64,000 bases of DNA from Microbacterium yannicii PS01 (lineage in GTDB: Bacteria > Actinomycetota > Actinomycetes > Actinomycetales > Microbacteriaceae). The notes beneath the pieces were generated by a model. The model was not told where the DNA came from, made no database searches, and saw only the letters and a list, made by a program, of their open reading frames with translations. How positions within the stretch are numbered: the stretch's first letter is position 1; each line of letters starts with the position of its first letter. The position numbers and the translations under genes are program-made. The stretch lies in assembly GCF_000304335.1 (NCBI RefSeq), contig NZ_CAJF01000007.1:62001-126000 (forward strand). The letters run 5' to 3'. This document shows positions 18,369-27,670 of this stretch, one piece after another.

Positions 18369-18486
18369 CCTTTGGCTCATATAGGTCGGAAAGCGTGTCC
18401 GAAAGCCGCTAGCTGTCGATTTCCTGCTTGCCCGCGCGAGCGAGCTCGAGTCGTTCGTCGAGCGAGCGCAGCGAGACGACCGGGAA

Positions 18487-19653
18487 CTAGCTCGCCCAGA
18501 GACGGCCTACATCGGCGTTCAACCCGCCCTGATTCATCCGCTCCGCGACGTCGGCAAGGTCGTCATCGAAGAGATCGGCATACGTGTCGAGGGTCATCGC
18601 AGCGGACTTGTGCCCCAGCATCCGTTGCACCGCCTTGACGTTCGCCCCTGACGAGATCGCAAGGCTCGCGGCTGTGTGACGCAGGTCGTGCGGTGTCAGC
18701 CGCTCGATGTCGGCGAGATCGAGCGCCGTCGTGAACCAGGAGTTCACGCCGTACTGGGTCTTGGCCCGACGCAGGTGCTTGCCCTCGAGGTCGGTGAAGA
18801 CGAGGTCATCGGCCCGCTTGCCGCGGCACAGCTGCTTGAGCGGCCCCTCGAGGAACGCGGGGAATGGGACGAGCCGGCGTTCCCAATTCTTCGGTGTGCC
18901 GAGCACGATCTTGCCTTCCACCTCGACGGCGGCGCGCCGCACCTGGATCCGATGTCTCGGGAAAATGATGTCGCTGACATGCATGCCGATCGCCTCGCTC
19001 CACCGGAGTCCGCAGTATGAGAGCAGGAGGATGAGGGTCTTGTGGGTGTCGTTGTTCGTCGACTCGGCAAGGCGGACCACCTCGGCATGAGTCAGGTATC
19101 GCCGCGGCTTCTGCGACTGCTTCGGAGGCAGGTTCTGAGCTCCGCGGGCGACGTTGCGCGGGATGCGGCCATCGCGTACGGCGGTGTCCAGGATGCCCGC
19201 GAGCACTCCTAGCGCACGGTAGACGACACTCGCAGAACGTGGGCTGGCGCCGGCCTTCTCACTCTTCGTGCGCTTCGTCGTAGCCGTTCCCTCGGAGAGC
19301 TCCCGGATCCACTGCTCTACGTGCGAGGCGCGGATGTCGCCGATGCGGACGTCGCCCCAGCGTGGGAGGACATAGACCCTCCACGACGTCTTCAGCGAAC
19401 TGAACGATGAAGGCTTGAGCGCGTGCTCCTTGTTGCGGAGCCATTCGACGCCGAGCGCGCCGACCGTGATGCGCGCCTCGCCGGGATCTGTGTAGGAGCC
19501 GTTCGAACGGGACACCTCGCTATGCGCGAGATAAAGCTCCGCATCCTTCTTGGTGCGGAAGCCCTTCTTCTCGACCTGCTTCTGCTGGTCGTTGCGCCAG
19601 CGGACACGGTAGCGCCGTCCCGCCTCAATCTCGTACGCCGTAATGCTTCCCAT
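18487..19653 (-). CDS. int: Tyrosine recombinase/integrase of the island
   Basis: 388 aa with an N-terminal arm-binding domain (YRVRWRNDQQKQVEKKGFRTKKDA, AP2-like), a SAM-like core-binding domain (about 65-165) and a catalytic domain. The catalytic residues are visible: R217 in GLRWSEA, H322 and R325 in HDLRHTAAS, H348 in LGHKS and Y358 in TLDTYADLF. The set is complete, so the enzyme is probably active. GAGGTGA lies just before the ATG. It is transcribed toward ssrA, 230 bp from the att core, the usual arrangement. The 252 bp between it and the LuxR gene hold no other gene. Confidence 0.95.
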   Translation of the reverse strand: MGSITAYEIEAGRRYRVRWRNDQQKQVEKKGFRTKKDAELYLAHSEVSRSNGSYTDPGEARITVGALGVEWLRNKEHALKPSSFSSLKTSWRVYVLPRWGDVRIGDIRASHVEQWIRELSEGTATTKRTKSEKAGASPRSASVVYRALGVLAGILDTAVRDGRIPRNVARGAQNLPPKQSQKPRRYLTHAEVVRLAESTNNDTHKTLILLLSYCGLRWSEAIGMHVSDIIFPRHRIQVRRAAVEVEGKIVLGTPKNWERRLVPFPAFLEGPLKQLCRGKRADDLVFTDLEGKHLRRAKTQYGVNSWFTTALDLADIERLTPHDLRHTAASLAISSGANVKAVQRMLGHKSAAMTLDTYADLFDDDLADVAERMNQGGLNADVGRLWAS

Positions 19654-19905
19654 GGGTCACCTCGGGGCCAGGGTAGCCCTGAGGCGTCGGTCGCGGCGGG
19701 GCGGTTGAGCGAACCCGGTGTGTCGTGTGGATAAGCGTCGGCATTTGGCTCTCGCGGACACCGCCATCCGCTTCGGCGTTGGCGACCGTCATGGAGGGTC
19801 TCGTCGAACGTCGTTTCGAAATCGTAGCTACGCGAAGATGATGGCGGAGGAGGGGCCGAGTAGTCGCGCCAATTCTTCTGACTCTCATCGATGACAACTC
19901 CGGCG

Positions 19906-22668
19906 TTACACGGAAGTCGAGGCACTCAAGAGGCCCCGTATTTCGCGGCGCGATGCGATGCCGAGTTTGGTGAAGACCTTGCGCAGGTGCCAGTCGACCG
20001 TATGAGGGCTGAGAAACAAGCGGGCGCCGATCTCAGGATTAGTGAGGCCTTCACCTGCCATTCGGGCGATCTGCTCCTCCTGCATTGTCAATGTGGTAGG
20101 TAGCTGCTCCTTCGGTGGGTGCACCACTGTGCCGGTGGCTTGCAGTTCTCTGCGTGCACGATCGGCAAAGGCATGAAGGCCGCGTTCGTCCAGCATCCGG
20201 TGCGCTATGCGCAGCTCGTTCCGCGCGTCGACCCGACGGTTCTCACGGCGTAGCCATTCACCGTAGAGGAGGTGCGCGCGTGCCAAGTCAGTGTTGGCCC
20301 GTGTTCGCGAGAGGTGCTCTATCGCGCTGCGATACAAACCTTCTGCGGCGGCCGCCGTGTGTAGCAAAGCTCGGGAACGGGCCTCGACCCCAAGCGCCCA
20401 ATCCGTGCCGCTAGCTTGTAGGGCCCCAGACAGCGCGTCAAGCGCCTGCGCGGCAATTTCGTTGTGCCCACTCCTTGCCGCGGCTTCGATCATCTCGGCG
20501 AGGGCCCACCAGGGCGCGGTGAATGCTTCCGGATGCGCGACGACCCGTTCGGCAGCGGCAAGGGCCTCGCTGTAGAGCGACAGGCTGTTGCAGAGCAGGG
20601 CGTGATACCAGTTGATGACTAGGACGGCAGCGCCTTGGCCGCGCGACGTCGCATCCGGCAGCGTCTCATCGATCAGCGAGCGGGCCTCATCCTCCCGGCC
20701 CTGGAAGACGGCTAAGAGGAGTGGCCCCAGCCGAGCTTGCGGGCTGCCGATTGCTTCGCAAATGATCTTGGCCTCTTCGATGAGCGCGGCGGCGCCCTTC
20801 AGGTCTCCAGCGAAGAGTTGAACCGTTGTGAGGGCATCGATCGCGAGGGGAAGATCGGTGAGAGTCCCGGTTTCACGGACGACGGCCACGTGTCGGGTCG
20901 CGACGGCAAGCCACTGATCCAGATCCCACAGTTCAGAAGCCAGCACCGACCCGAAAAGCAGCCACCGCAGAGTTTCGGGGGTCGAAGGGCCGTTTTCGCA
21001 GAGTTCCTCCAGCACGGCCCTCATCCGAGGCACGGCGGCAACATACCCGACGGTGAGGCGGGTGCTCAGCGCGTCGAGAAGCCGGTCGGACAGTTGTGGC
21101 ACATCACTGGTGGGTGCCGCGGCAGCAGCGGCACCTACTTCCCGAAGGCCCGGGCCATCGGCCAGATGGGACGCGAACAGCGCGGCCCCGACTGCGTCCA
21201 GATACGTCCGACGGGCCAAAGAAACATCCACCCGCTCAAGCCGGCCCGCCGCCGAGAGCAGCAGGGGAGTCGCCTCGTTTCCATGATTCTGCATCAGCGC
21301 AATCTGCGCGTTGAGAATGTCAACGCGAGCTCGTCCGAGGTCGTCATGAGGGTCGATCTCGGCCAGCGCAACTAAGCCAGCGGCTTGATCAAAAGCTCCA
21401 GATAGGAGCTTCGCCTGCGCCGCATCGAGCGCCCGCTGCGACCGAAGCTTCGGATCCGGAGTCAGCGTCGCAGCCCGTTCCAGGAACGCCGCCATGGCAG
21501 CGATGCCGCCGCGCGCCTGTGCCACTTCGGCCGATCGGACCAGCTCACGCGCTACCGCTTCGTGAGGAGCGGAGGTCGCCTGCCCAAGGTGCCAGGCGTG
21601 CTGGTCGGGGTGAGCCCGGGCATCGATGGATTCAGCAAGCGCACGGTGCGCTTCGAGGCGATCGCTATACGAAGCTGCGCGGTATGTCGCCGAGCGCACC
21701 AGTGGATGCCGGAAGTGCACCTGGGTGTCGACAAAAATAAGGTCGGCCGCGTGGCCGTGTGACAGCGTCAGGTCCACATCGAAACCGCTGGCTTTGGCAG
21801 CGCGTCTCAAGAGGCGGACGTCCCCGACAGGATCCGCCGCGGCGAGCACAAGCATGCGCCGAGGCTCCTCCGGCAGTGCCTGGACACGTCGGAGAAAGTC
21901 GTCTTCGACGTGACTCGGCGCCGATCGCGCCGCAACGTTCAAGAATCCGCTGGCCAGCTCCGGCGCTATCAGCCCCCGCGGCATTTCCAACAGCGCCAAG
22001 GGGTTACCCGCTGCCTCGGAGAGGATTCGTTGCCGAACCAGCGGGTCGATGCGTCCAGGTGCGACCGAGTCGAGCAGACGTCGAGCCGCGGCGTCCGACA
22101 GACCCTTCAAAAACAGTCCCGGAAGTCCGGCAAGGAGATTCGTATCGGTCGGCTCCCGGACAGCAAAGATCAGCAGGACAGATTCAGCCAGGAGCCGGCG
22201 ACCGACGAATGCCAGAGTCAGTGCCGAGGCTTGGTCCAGCCACTGCAGGTCGTCGATCAGGCACACCAAGGATTGCTCAGCCGCTGCGTCGGCGAAGAGC
22301 GTGAGCACTGCAAGTCCCACCATGAAGCGGTCCGGCGCGCCGCCGGATCGCAGACCGAATGCACGGGCAAGCGCGTCTTGTTGCGGCTCCGGCAGGCTAT
22401 CCAGGCCGGAGAGCAGTGGACCACAGAGCTGGTGTAGCGCCGCGTAGGACAACTCGATCTCCGACTCCACGCCTGCGACTCGGAGGATGCGGCATCCGGC
22501 GGCCGCTGAGCGCGCGTACTCCAAGAGCGCCGTCTTCCCGATCCCCGCCTCGCCGCGCAGTATCAGGGCCGCACTCGTCCCAGCCCTGACGGCGGTAACC
22601 AATTCGCCGAGGGCTGTGCGCTCCCGTTGTCGGCCGAGCAGTTCGACGCCTGAACCGCCGTGAGTCAC
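19906..22668 (-). CDS. Large ATP-binding LuxR-family regulator (LAL/MalT-like)
   Basis: 920 aa. The N-terminal AAA/STAND ATPase domain has Walker A GEAGIGKTA (K45) and Walker B-like LVCLIDDLQWLDQAS. A long helical TPR-like middle follows, and the C-terminus carries a LuxR HTH (LTMQEEQIARMAGEGLTNPEIG ... LSPHTVDWHLRKVFTKLGI). Such proteins are ATP-dependent transcription activators that often control secondary metabolism or sugar use. GTG start with GGGAGG upstream. It is the nearest cargo gene to the integrase; its target may be the hydrolase next to it. Confidence 0.92.
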   Translation of the reverse strand: MTHGGSGVELLGRQRERTALGELVTAVRAGTSAALILRGEAGIGKTALLEYARSAAAGCRILRVAGVESEIELSYAALHQLCGPLLSGLDSLPEPQQDALARAFGLRSGGAPDRFMVGLAVLTLFADAAAEQSLVCLIDDLQWLDQASALTLAFVGRRLLAESVLLIFAVREPTDTNLLAGLPGLFLKGLSDAAARRLLDSVAPGRIDPLVRQRILSEAAGNPLALLEMPRGLIAPELASGFLNVAARSAPSHVEDDFLRRVQALPEEPRRMLVLAAADPVGDVRLLRRAAKASGFDVDLTLSHGHAADLIFVDTQVHFRHPLVRSATYRAASYSDRLEAHRALAESIDARAHPDQHAWHLGQATSAPHEAVARELVRSAEVAQARGGIAAMAAFLERAATLTPDPKLRSQRALDAAQAKLLSGAFDQAAGLVALAEIDPHDDLGRARVDILNAQIALMQNHGNEATPLLLSAAGRLERVDVSLARRTYLDAVGAALFASHLADGPGLREVGAAAAAAPTSDVPQLSDRLLDALSTRLTVGYVAAVPRMRAVLEELCENGPSTPETLRWLLFGSVLASELWDLDQWLAVATRHVAVVRETGTLTDLPLAIDALTTVQLFAGDLKGAAALIEEAKIICEAIGSPQARLGPLLLAVFQGREDEARSLIDETLPDATSRGQGAAVLVINWYHALLCNSLSLYSEALAAAERVVAHPEAFTAPWWALAEMIEAAARSGHNEIAAQALDALSGALQASGTDWALGVEARSRALLHTAAAAEGLYRSAIEHLSRTRANTDLARAHLLYGEWLRRENRRVDARNELRIAHRMLDERGLHAFADRARRELQATGTVVHPPKEQLPTTLTMQEEQIARMAGEGLTNPEIGARLFLSPHTVDWHLRKVFTKLGIASRREIRGLLSASTSV

Positions 22669-22766
22669 AAGGCCTCCCGGCGCGCATTCTACACCGCTCT
22701 GCGCGGAAGCGGCGGGTGTGCACGCGAAGATGACCCGTGGCCGTCACGGCGATCCCCCGGGTGCCT

Positions 22767-23525
22767 TCAGCCGGCGGCGATGTCTCGGGCAGCTTCCTCG
22801 ATGACATGAACGACGACCTGCGGGTCCGACAACAGCCCCAGGTGCCCGGCACCGTACTCGGTCACGACGGCTCCAGCACGCTCGGCCATACTGCGCTGGG
22901 CGGAGGGCGGGATGATCTGGTCCTTGAGTCCGAGGACGTATCTAGACGGAATGGTCTTCCAGGCCGGCGCCCCAGATGCTTCAGTGAGTGCCCCAAAGGT
23001 CGCCGGACGCTGGGTCGCGTAGACGAGCCCTTGTTCATCGCTGCTCAGCCCAGCCGCGAACGGCCCGGAAACGGCTGACTCCTTGAGATAGACGTCGCTC
23101 GCGGGGGTGGGAGGCAGATCCGACGGGACGAGGTCGAACACCGTGGTCGGGTCCGGGACGGCCAGAGCCGAGTCTGCTCCCGCAAGCTGGAACGCCGACT
23201 CGCCCTCGTCGGGGACGAAGGCGTTGACATAGACGAGCGCTGCTACACCGGGAATTCCGGTCGCCGCATTCGTGATCACGGCTCCGCCGTAGGAGTGCGC
23301 GACGAGCACGACGGGTCCGGTATGACTGTCGAGAAATGCGCGGACGACACCTGCGTCGCCGGCAAGAGACCGCAGCTCATTGGGAATGGCGCGCACGTGA
23401 TAGCCGTCGCGGCGAAGGCGTGCGATGACCTCGGCCCAACTGGACGCATCCGCCCACGCCCCGTGAACGAGGACGATGGTGGGCTGGATGGCGCTGCCTG
23501 CGGTCTGATCGGCGGCTGTAAGCAT
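22767..23525 (-). CDS. Alpha/beta hydrolase
   Basis: 252 aa. It opens with PTIVLVHGAWADASSW (oxyanion HG motif), has the nucleophile elbow AHSYGGA and a late His in GAGHLGLLSDP, all in the order of the alpha/beta-hydrolase fold. It resembles small cytoplasmic esterases of the salicylate-binding/methylesterase type; the substrate is unknown. The start at 23525 was chosen for AGGAG 6 nt upstream; a longer reading from 23603 has no support. Divergent from the sigma-factor gene with 215 bp between. Confidence 0.88.
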   Translation of the reverse strand: MLTAADQTAGSAIQPTIVLVHGAWADASSWAEVIARLRRDGYHVRAIPNELRSLAGDAGVVRAFLDSHTGPVVLVAHSYGGAVITNAATGIPGVAALVYVNAFVPDEGESAFQLAGADSALAVPDPTTVFDLVPSDLPPTPASDVYLKESAVSGPFAAGLSSDEQGLVYATQRPATFGALTEASGAPAWKTIPSRYVLGLKDQIIPPSAQRSMAERAGAVVTEYGAGHLGLLSDPQVVVHVIEEAARDIAAG

Positions 23526-23668
23526 GATGTGCTCCTGTTCGGTAAGAGTTTCCTCATCTGGAAAGACCGGACAGCGCTCCTGGGTGTGACCATCTCTGCG
23601 CACGAGCGCCGTGTCTCGACAGCGCCTACGCGTCCCCGCTAAGAACCACGTACCTCACCAGGTGGTCA

Positions 23669-23690
23669 CGTGGCGCGACAAAGCGCCACG
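23669..23690. promoter_or_regulatory. Perfect inverted repeat in the hydrolase/sigma divergent region
   Basis: CGTGGCGC-GACAAA-GCGCCACG, 8-bp arms and a 6-bp centre, in the 215-bp gap between divergent genes. It could be an operator for a dimeric regulator or an RNA hairpin in the sigma-factor leader, ending 50 bp before that ATG. Confidence 0.45.
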
Positions 23691-23740
23691 GGCAGCGAGG
23701 GTGGCGTCATCGCGCTCTCCCGACCATTCCCGAGGTCACC

Positions 23741-24928
23741 ATGTCATCAGCCACCCTCAGCACCGCGTCCGATGTCTGTTTGACCGGCGAGCCCGGCGAC
23801 GCCGGTTCCCGTTCAGCGATCGAGCACCGATGGGCTCTTCGCGAATTCCTCGATCACCGGCCCCGCATGTTCCGCATCGCGTTGCGGATTGTGGGGGATG
23901 TGCCACGGGCCGAAGACTGCGTGCAGGAGGCGTGGGTGCGCTGGCAGTTGACCGATCACGCGCGGGTCGTGACGCCGTCGGCCTTCCTTGCGACGACCGT
24001 GACCCATCTTGCGCTCAACCTCGTTCAGACCGCCGCGCAACGACGCGAGATCGCGTCAGAGTGGTTCGCAGACGATCTCGTCGATGGCGCTCAGGACCCG
24101 GCCGGGCGCGTCGAGCGAAACGACGCCGTCGCCCAAGTACTGAAGACCCTGATGGCGCGGCTGTCCCGGACTCAGCTCGTCGCCATCCTGTTGCGCAAGG
24201 GCTTCGCATACCCGTACGCCGACATCGCCCGTCTGCTGAAGACAAGCGTGCCGAACGCGCGCCAGCTCATCCGCCGCGGGCAGGCCCGCGTCGCTGCGGG
24301 GCGGGATCTACCCGTCGACGCGGCAGATCATCGGCTCCTCCTCGCGGCCTTTCTCATCGCTGCGCGGGAGGGGGAGTGCCGCGCCCTCGAACGGCTCCTG
24401 ACACGGGACCTCGTGGCGTGTCCACCGCCGATCACGGGTCGAACTGAACGGGAGCTGTCACAAGTCGACGGTCTGCCCGGTCTTTCATGTCGAGCCGCTT
24501 CTTGCTCGCCTCGGACGCCTCGGGGCGGGCAAGAAGCCCCCAACGAACGGAGCACCGAGCAGATGAACACCGCAGCACCAATCTCGCCCGACGAATCCGC
24601 CCACGTCGATGACCCGTCAACCGACGCCGACTTCGAGATCGCGGTACATCGACGAGAAGAGCGGCACGAGTACGTCGCCGCCAGCTCCACCGTCGAGATC
24701 GCGACCGTCCACTACCAGGAAGCGGACGGGCGCGTGGTCCTGCTGACGACCACCGTCGTGCCGGCTTTCCGACGTCGGGGGATCGCCGATGAGCTGATCG
24801 CCTACGTACTTGACGACCTTCGCGAACGGAATGCGCACGTGACCGTGCTGTGTCCGGTCATGCAAGCGTTCATCGCGACGCACGTCGAGTACCAGGACCT
24901 GCTAGACCCGCAGCGGTCAGACTTCTAG
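23741..24928 (+). CDS. ECF41/SigJ-like sigma factor, open frame running into a GNAT domain
   Basis: A continuous frame of 395 codons. Residues about 35-200 are an ECF sigma factor: region 2 (FRIALRIVGDVPRAEDCVQEAWVRW) and region 4 (LSRTQLVAILLRKGFAYPYADIARLLKTSVPNARQLIRRG). DHRLLLAAFLIAAREGECRALERLL then begins a SnoaL-like C-terminal domain as in ECF41/SigJ proteins, but that domain is cut short after LVACPPP. The frame next passes through a hairpin and into a GNAT module without a stop. It is either a real fusion or, more likely, a sigma factor that lost its C-terminal half by deletion. In ECF41 proteins that domain modulates activity, so loss could change regulation. Confidence 0.75.
   Translation: MSSATLSTASDVCLTGEPGDAGSRSAIEHRWALREFLDHRPRMFRIALRIVGDVPRAEDCVQEAWVRWQLTDHARVVTPSAFLATTVTHLALNLVQTAAQRREIASEWFADDLVDGAQDPAGRVERNDAVAQVLKTLMARLSRTQLVAILLRKGFAYPYADIARLLKTSVPNARQLIRRGQARVAAGRDLPVDAADHRLLLAAFLIAAREGECRALERLLTRDLVACPPPITGRTERELSQVDGLPGLSCRAASCSPRTPRGGQEAPNERSTEQMNTAAPISPDESAHVDDPSTDADFEIAVHRREERHEYVAASSTVEIATVHYQEADGRVVLLTTTVVPAFRRRGIADELIAYVLDDLRERNAHVTVLCPVMQAFIATHVEYQDLLDPQRSDF
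24497..24537 (+). terminator. Strong hairpin between sigma and GNAT parts
   Basis: The arms GCTTCTTGCTCGCC (24497-24510) and GGCGGGCAAGAAGC (24524-24537) pair at 13 of 14 positions with a 13-nt loop. No U-run follows (CCCCAACG), so it may be an attenuator or a processed-transcript hairpin rather than a classic terminator. It lies inside the continuous frame, which argues that the frame was not originally one gene. Confidence 0.5.
24563..24928 (+). CDS. GCN5-like N-acetyltransferase (YidJ/PF14542 type), internal start
   Basis: 121 aa if begun at the ATG at 24563 (GGAG 11 nt upstream). The region VVLLTTTVVPAFRRRGIADELIAYVLDDLRERNAHVTVLCPVMQAFI is the compact GNAT-like fold with the acetyl-CoA loop RRRGIA and the C-P-x-x cysteine motif of the small PF14542 family. 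The substrate is unknown. It lies 17 bp before the P-type ATPase gene and is probably co-transcribed with it and the following glycosyltransferase. Confidence 0.75.
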   Translation: MNTAAPISPDESAHVDDPSTDADFEIAVHRREERHEYVAASSTVEIATVHYQEADGRVVLLTTTVVPAFRRRGIADELIAYVLDDLRERNAHVTVLCPVMQAFIATHVEYQDLLDPQRSDF

Positions 24929-24945
24929 GGTCACGGAGTTCGACG

Positions 24946-27660
24946 ATGGACCATAGAGCGCGGCCGTTCGTAGTGGAAGCGGAGGCTGCGCACGCGCTGT
25001 CGGGCGAGCAGGTACTAGAGCAGCTCGGCTCTACCGCTGGCGGGCTCTCTGAGGACGAGGCCGCCGTCCGCCTCGAACGGGAAGGGCCTAACCTCCTCCC
25101 CGAGCCGCATCCCCGCCATCCGCTGCTCAGGCTGCTTGGCCACTTCAACAACATCCTCATCTACATCCTGCTGGCATCGGCCGTCGTGAAGGCCGTGTAT
25201 CGGGACTGGTTGGACTTCTGGGTGATTCTCGTCGTCGCGGTCGCGACTGCGGCGATCGGGTTCGTTCAGGAAGGCCAAGCAGAGCGCGCCCTCGCCGGAA
25301 TCCAGCGGATGCTGTCGGTGCGTGCCGCGGCATTGCGGGACGAAGGCTGGCGGGACGTTCCAGCCGAAACTCTGGTGCCGGGAGACATCGTGCGGCTTCG
25401 TCCCGGAGATCGGGTGCCCGCCGACCTCCGACTGCTCGCAGCCGAGAATCTGGAGATCGAGGAGTCCGCGTTGACCGGCGAGTCGGCCGCCCGGTCAAAG
25501 GACACTAGCGCCGTCCCGGCGGATGCCGTCGTCGGTGACCGAGACGGAATGGCCTTCTCCGGAACGATCGTGCATTCCGGAACCGGCACCGGCGTCGTCG
25601 TCGCGACGGGGTCCGCGACGGAGATCGGCCGGATCCAAAACCTCATCACCGAGATCGATCCGCTTGGAACCCCCCTGACCCGGCAGCTCGACATCCTCGG
25701 CAAGCGCATCGCGCTGCTGATTCTCGTGCTCGCGGCCGTGATGACGATCGTGGGTCTTGTTCTTCACGGGAACTCACCCGAGGAGCTGCTTGACTCTGCC
25801 ATCACCTTCGCGGTCGCTGCAGTCCCGGAAGGCCTGCCGGCGATCGTGACCATCACGTTGGCACTCGGGGTGCAGCAGATGGCGCGGCGTCACGCCATCG
25901 CGCGCAGGCTCACCGCAGTGGAGACACTGGGGGAGGTCACCACGATCTGCTCGGACAAGACCGGCACGCTCACATACAACGAGATGGCGGTGCGCAGGGT
26001 GCAGACCCGGTCGGCGCTCTACCGCGTCGAGGGCGAGGGGTACCGGCCGGTCGGGCGGATCATCGACGAGCGCACTGGTCTTCCAGGCGGGACCGCCGAC
26101 GATATGTTGGCGGTTGTCGCCGCGATGGCGAGATGCAATGACTCCGCTCTGGTGGAGTCGCAGGGCGAGTGGTCCATCGTCGGCACGCCGACCGAGGCCA
26201 GCCTGCTGGTTCTGGCACGAAAGTCCGGATTCGAAGATGCAGGGGGCGTGCGGATAGCGACGCTGCCGTTCGCGTCAGCCAACAAGTTCATGGCCGTGGT
26301 GGACCGCAACCCCGCTGGCGCCGCGACGCTGATCGCCAAGGGCGCACCCGACCGGCTCCTCGCGCGTTGCCAGACCGAGCGCGGGCCGAACGGTGACCTG
26401 CGCCCGGTCGATCTCGACCACTGGAACCGGATCATCGACGGGCTCGCAGCCGAGGGGTACCGCATTCTGGCGGCTGCGACCCGGCCGGCACCTGAGGTCC
26501 GCGATTCGATTTCGGAGCCGGACGTGAATCGCCTGACCTTCCTAGGTGTGGTCGGCATCGCGGATCCACCGCGAAGGGAGGTGATCACGGCGATCGCCCA
26601 GTGCAGGGACGCGGGCATCCGCGTGACAATGATTACGGGCGACCACGCGGCGACCGCCGCCACGATTAGTCGAGAGCTCGGCATCCCGCAGGCCGAGACA
26701 CCACGGGTTGTCACGGGCGCCGAGCTGCAGCGTCTCTCCGACGCGGAGCTGGCTGCGGTCGCTCCGGGCGTCGACGTGTTCGCCCGGACCAGCCCCGAGC
26801 ACAAGATCCGCATCGTCCGCGCGTTGCAAGAACGCGGTCAGGTTGTCGCCATGACCGGCGACGGGGTCAATGACGCTCCTGCGCTCACCCGCGCCGACGT
26901 GGGGATCGCGATGGGAATCACCGGAACCGAGGCCACCAAAGGGGCGGCTGACATCGTGCTCGCCGACGACAACTTCGCGACCATCGAACGCGCCGTCGCC
27001 GAGGGGCGCCGCATCTTTGACAACATTCAGAAGTCGCTTATGTTCATCCTGCCGACAACATTCGCGCAGGCGCTGATCGTTCTCACCGCCGTCCTCGTCG
27101 GCTTCGCCCCGCCGCTCGAGCCCACGCAGGTCCTGTGGGTCAATCTTGTGACCGCGGTCACGTTGTCACTGGCGCTGGCGTATGAGCCGGCGGAGACAGG
27201 TGTGATGTCTCGTCCGCCGCGACACCCCGAGGCCTCGATCATCGACGTGGTCCTGCTCCCCAGGGTCGTCTGGGCGACCCTCCTGATCACGGCCGCCACC
27301 ATCGGCATCTACTTTGCCGAGGCTGCTGCAGGTGCGACGCTCGACGCGGCACGGACCAGCGCGGTGACCATGCTGGTGCTCGGGCAGGTGGCTTACCTGT
27401 TCAACTCGCGCTTCCTGCGAAGTTCGAGCCTGACGGTGCGGGCGTTACGCGGCAATCCTGCGTTGTGGTGGTCGGTCGGGGTCCTCGTGGCTCTGCAGCT
27501 GCTGTTCATCTATGCCCCGCCGATGCAGACGCTATTCCACACGGCACCTCTGGCCGGACGCGAGTGGGGCATCGCAATGGCGCTCGCCCTCACGATCTTC
27601 CTGCTCCTCGAGGCAGAGAAGCTCCTCGTGACGCGCGTCGAGGCGCGCCTGCGGCGGTGA
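24946..27660 (+). CDS. P2-type cation-transporting ATPase (PacL/Ca2+-ATPase-like)
   Basis: 904 aa with all hallmarks of a P-type ATPase: N-terminal cation-ATPase domain (LSEDEAAVRLEREGPNLL), TGES in the actuator domain, the membrane motif VPEGLPA, the phosphorylated Asp in CSDKTGTLTYNE (D337), and TGDGVNDAPAL in the hinge. The PEGLP motif and overall length point to a P2 pump for Ca2+ or other cations rather than a heavy-metal P1B pump; no CPC or His-rich metal-binding domain is seen. GGAG 8 nt before the ATG. It is followed 10 bp later by a glycosyltransferase. Confidence 0.93.
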   Translation: MDHRARPFVVEAEAAHALSGEQVLEQLGSTAGGLSEDEAAVRLEREGPNLLPEPHPRHPLLRLLGHFNNILIYILLASAVVKAVYRDWLDFWVILVVAVATAAIGFVQEGQAERALAGIQRMLSVRAAALRDEGWRDVPAETLVPGDIVRLRPGDRVPADLRLLAAENLEIEESALTGESAARSKDTSAVPADAVVGDRDGMAFSGTIVHSGTGTGVVVATGSATEIGRIQNLITEIDPLGTPLTRQLDILGKRIALLILVLAAVMTIVGLVLHGNSPEELLDSAITFAVAAVPEGLPAIVTITLALGVQQMARRHAIARRLTAVETLGEVTTICSDKTGTLTYNEMAVRRVQTRSALYRVEGEGYRPVGRIIDERTGLPGGTADDMLAVVAAMARCNDSALVESQGEWSIVGTPTEASLLVLARKSGFEDAGGVRIATLPFASANKFMAVVDRNPAGAATLIAKGAPDRLLARCQTERGPNGDLRPVDLDHWNRIIDGLAAEGYRILAAATRPAPEVRDSISEPDVNRLTFLGVVGIADPPRREVITAIAQCRDAGIRVTMITGDHAATAATISRELGIPQAETPRVVTGAELQRLSDAELAAVAPGVDVFARTSPEHKIRIVRALQERGQVVAMTGDGVNDAPALTRADVGIAMGITGTEATKGAADIVLADDNFATIERAVAEGRRIFDNIQKSLMFILPTTFAQALIVLTAVLVGFAPPLEPTQVLWVNLVTAVTLSLALAYEPAETGVMSRPPRHPEASIIDVVLLPRVVWATLLITAATIGIYFAEAAAGATLDAARTSAVTMLVLGQVAYLFNSRFLRSSSLTVRALRGNPALWWSVGVLVALQLLFIYAPPMQTLFHTAPLAGREWGIAMALALTIFLLLEAEKLLVTRVEARLRR

Positions 27661-27670
27661 GGGCACCATC

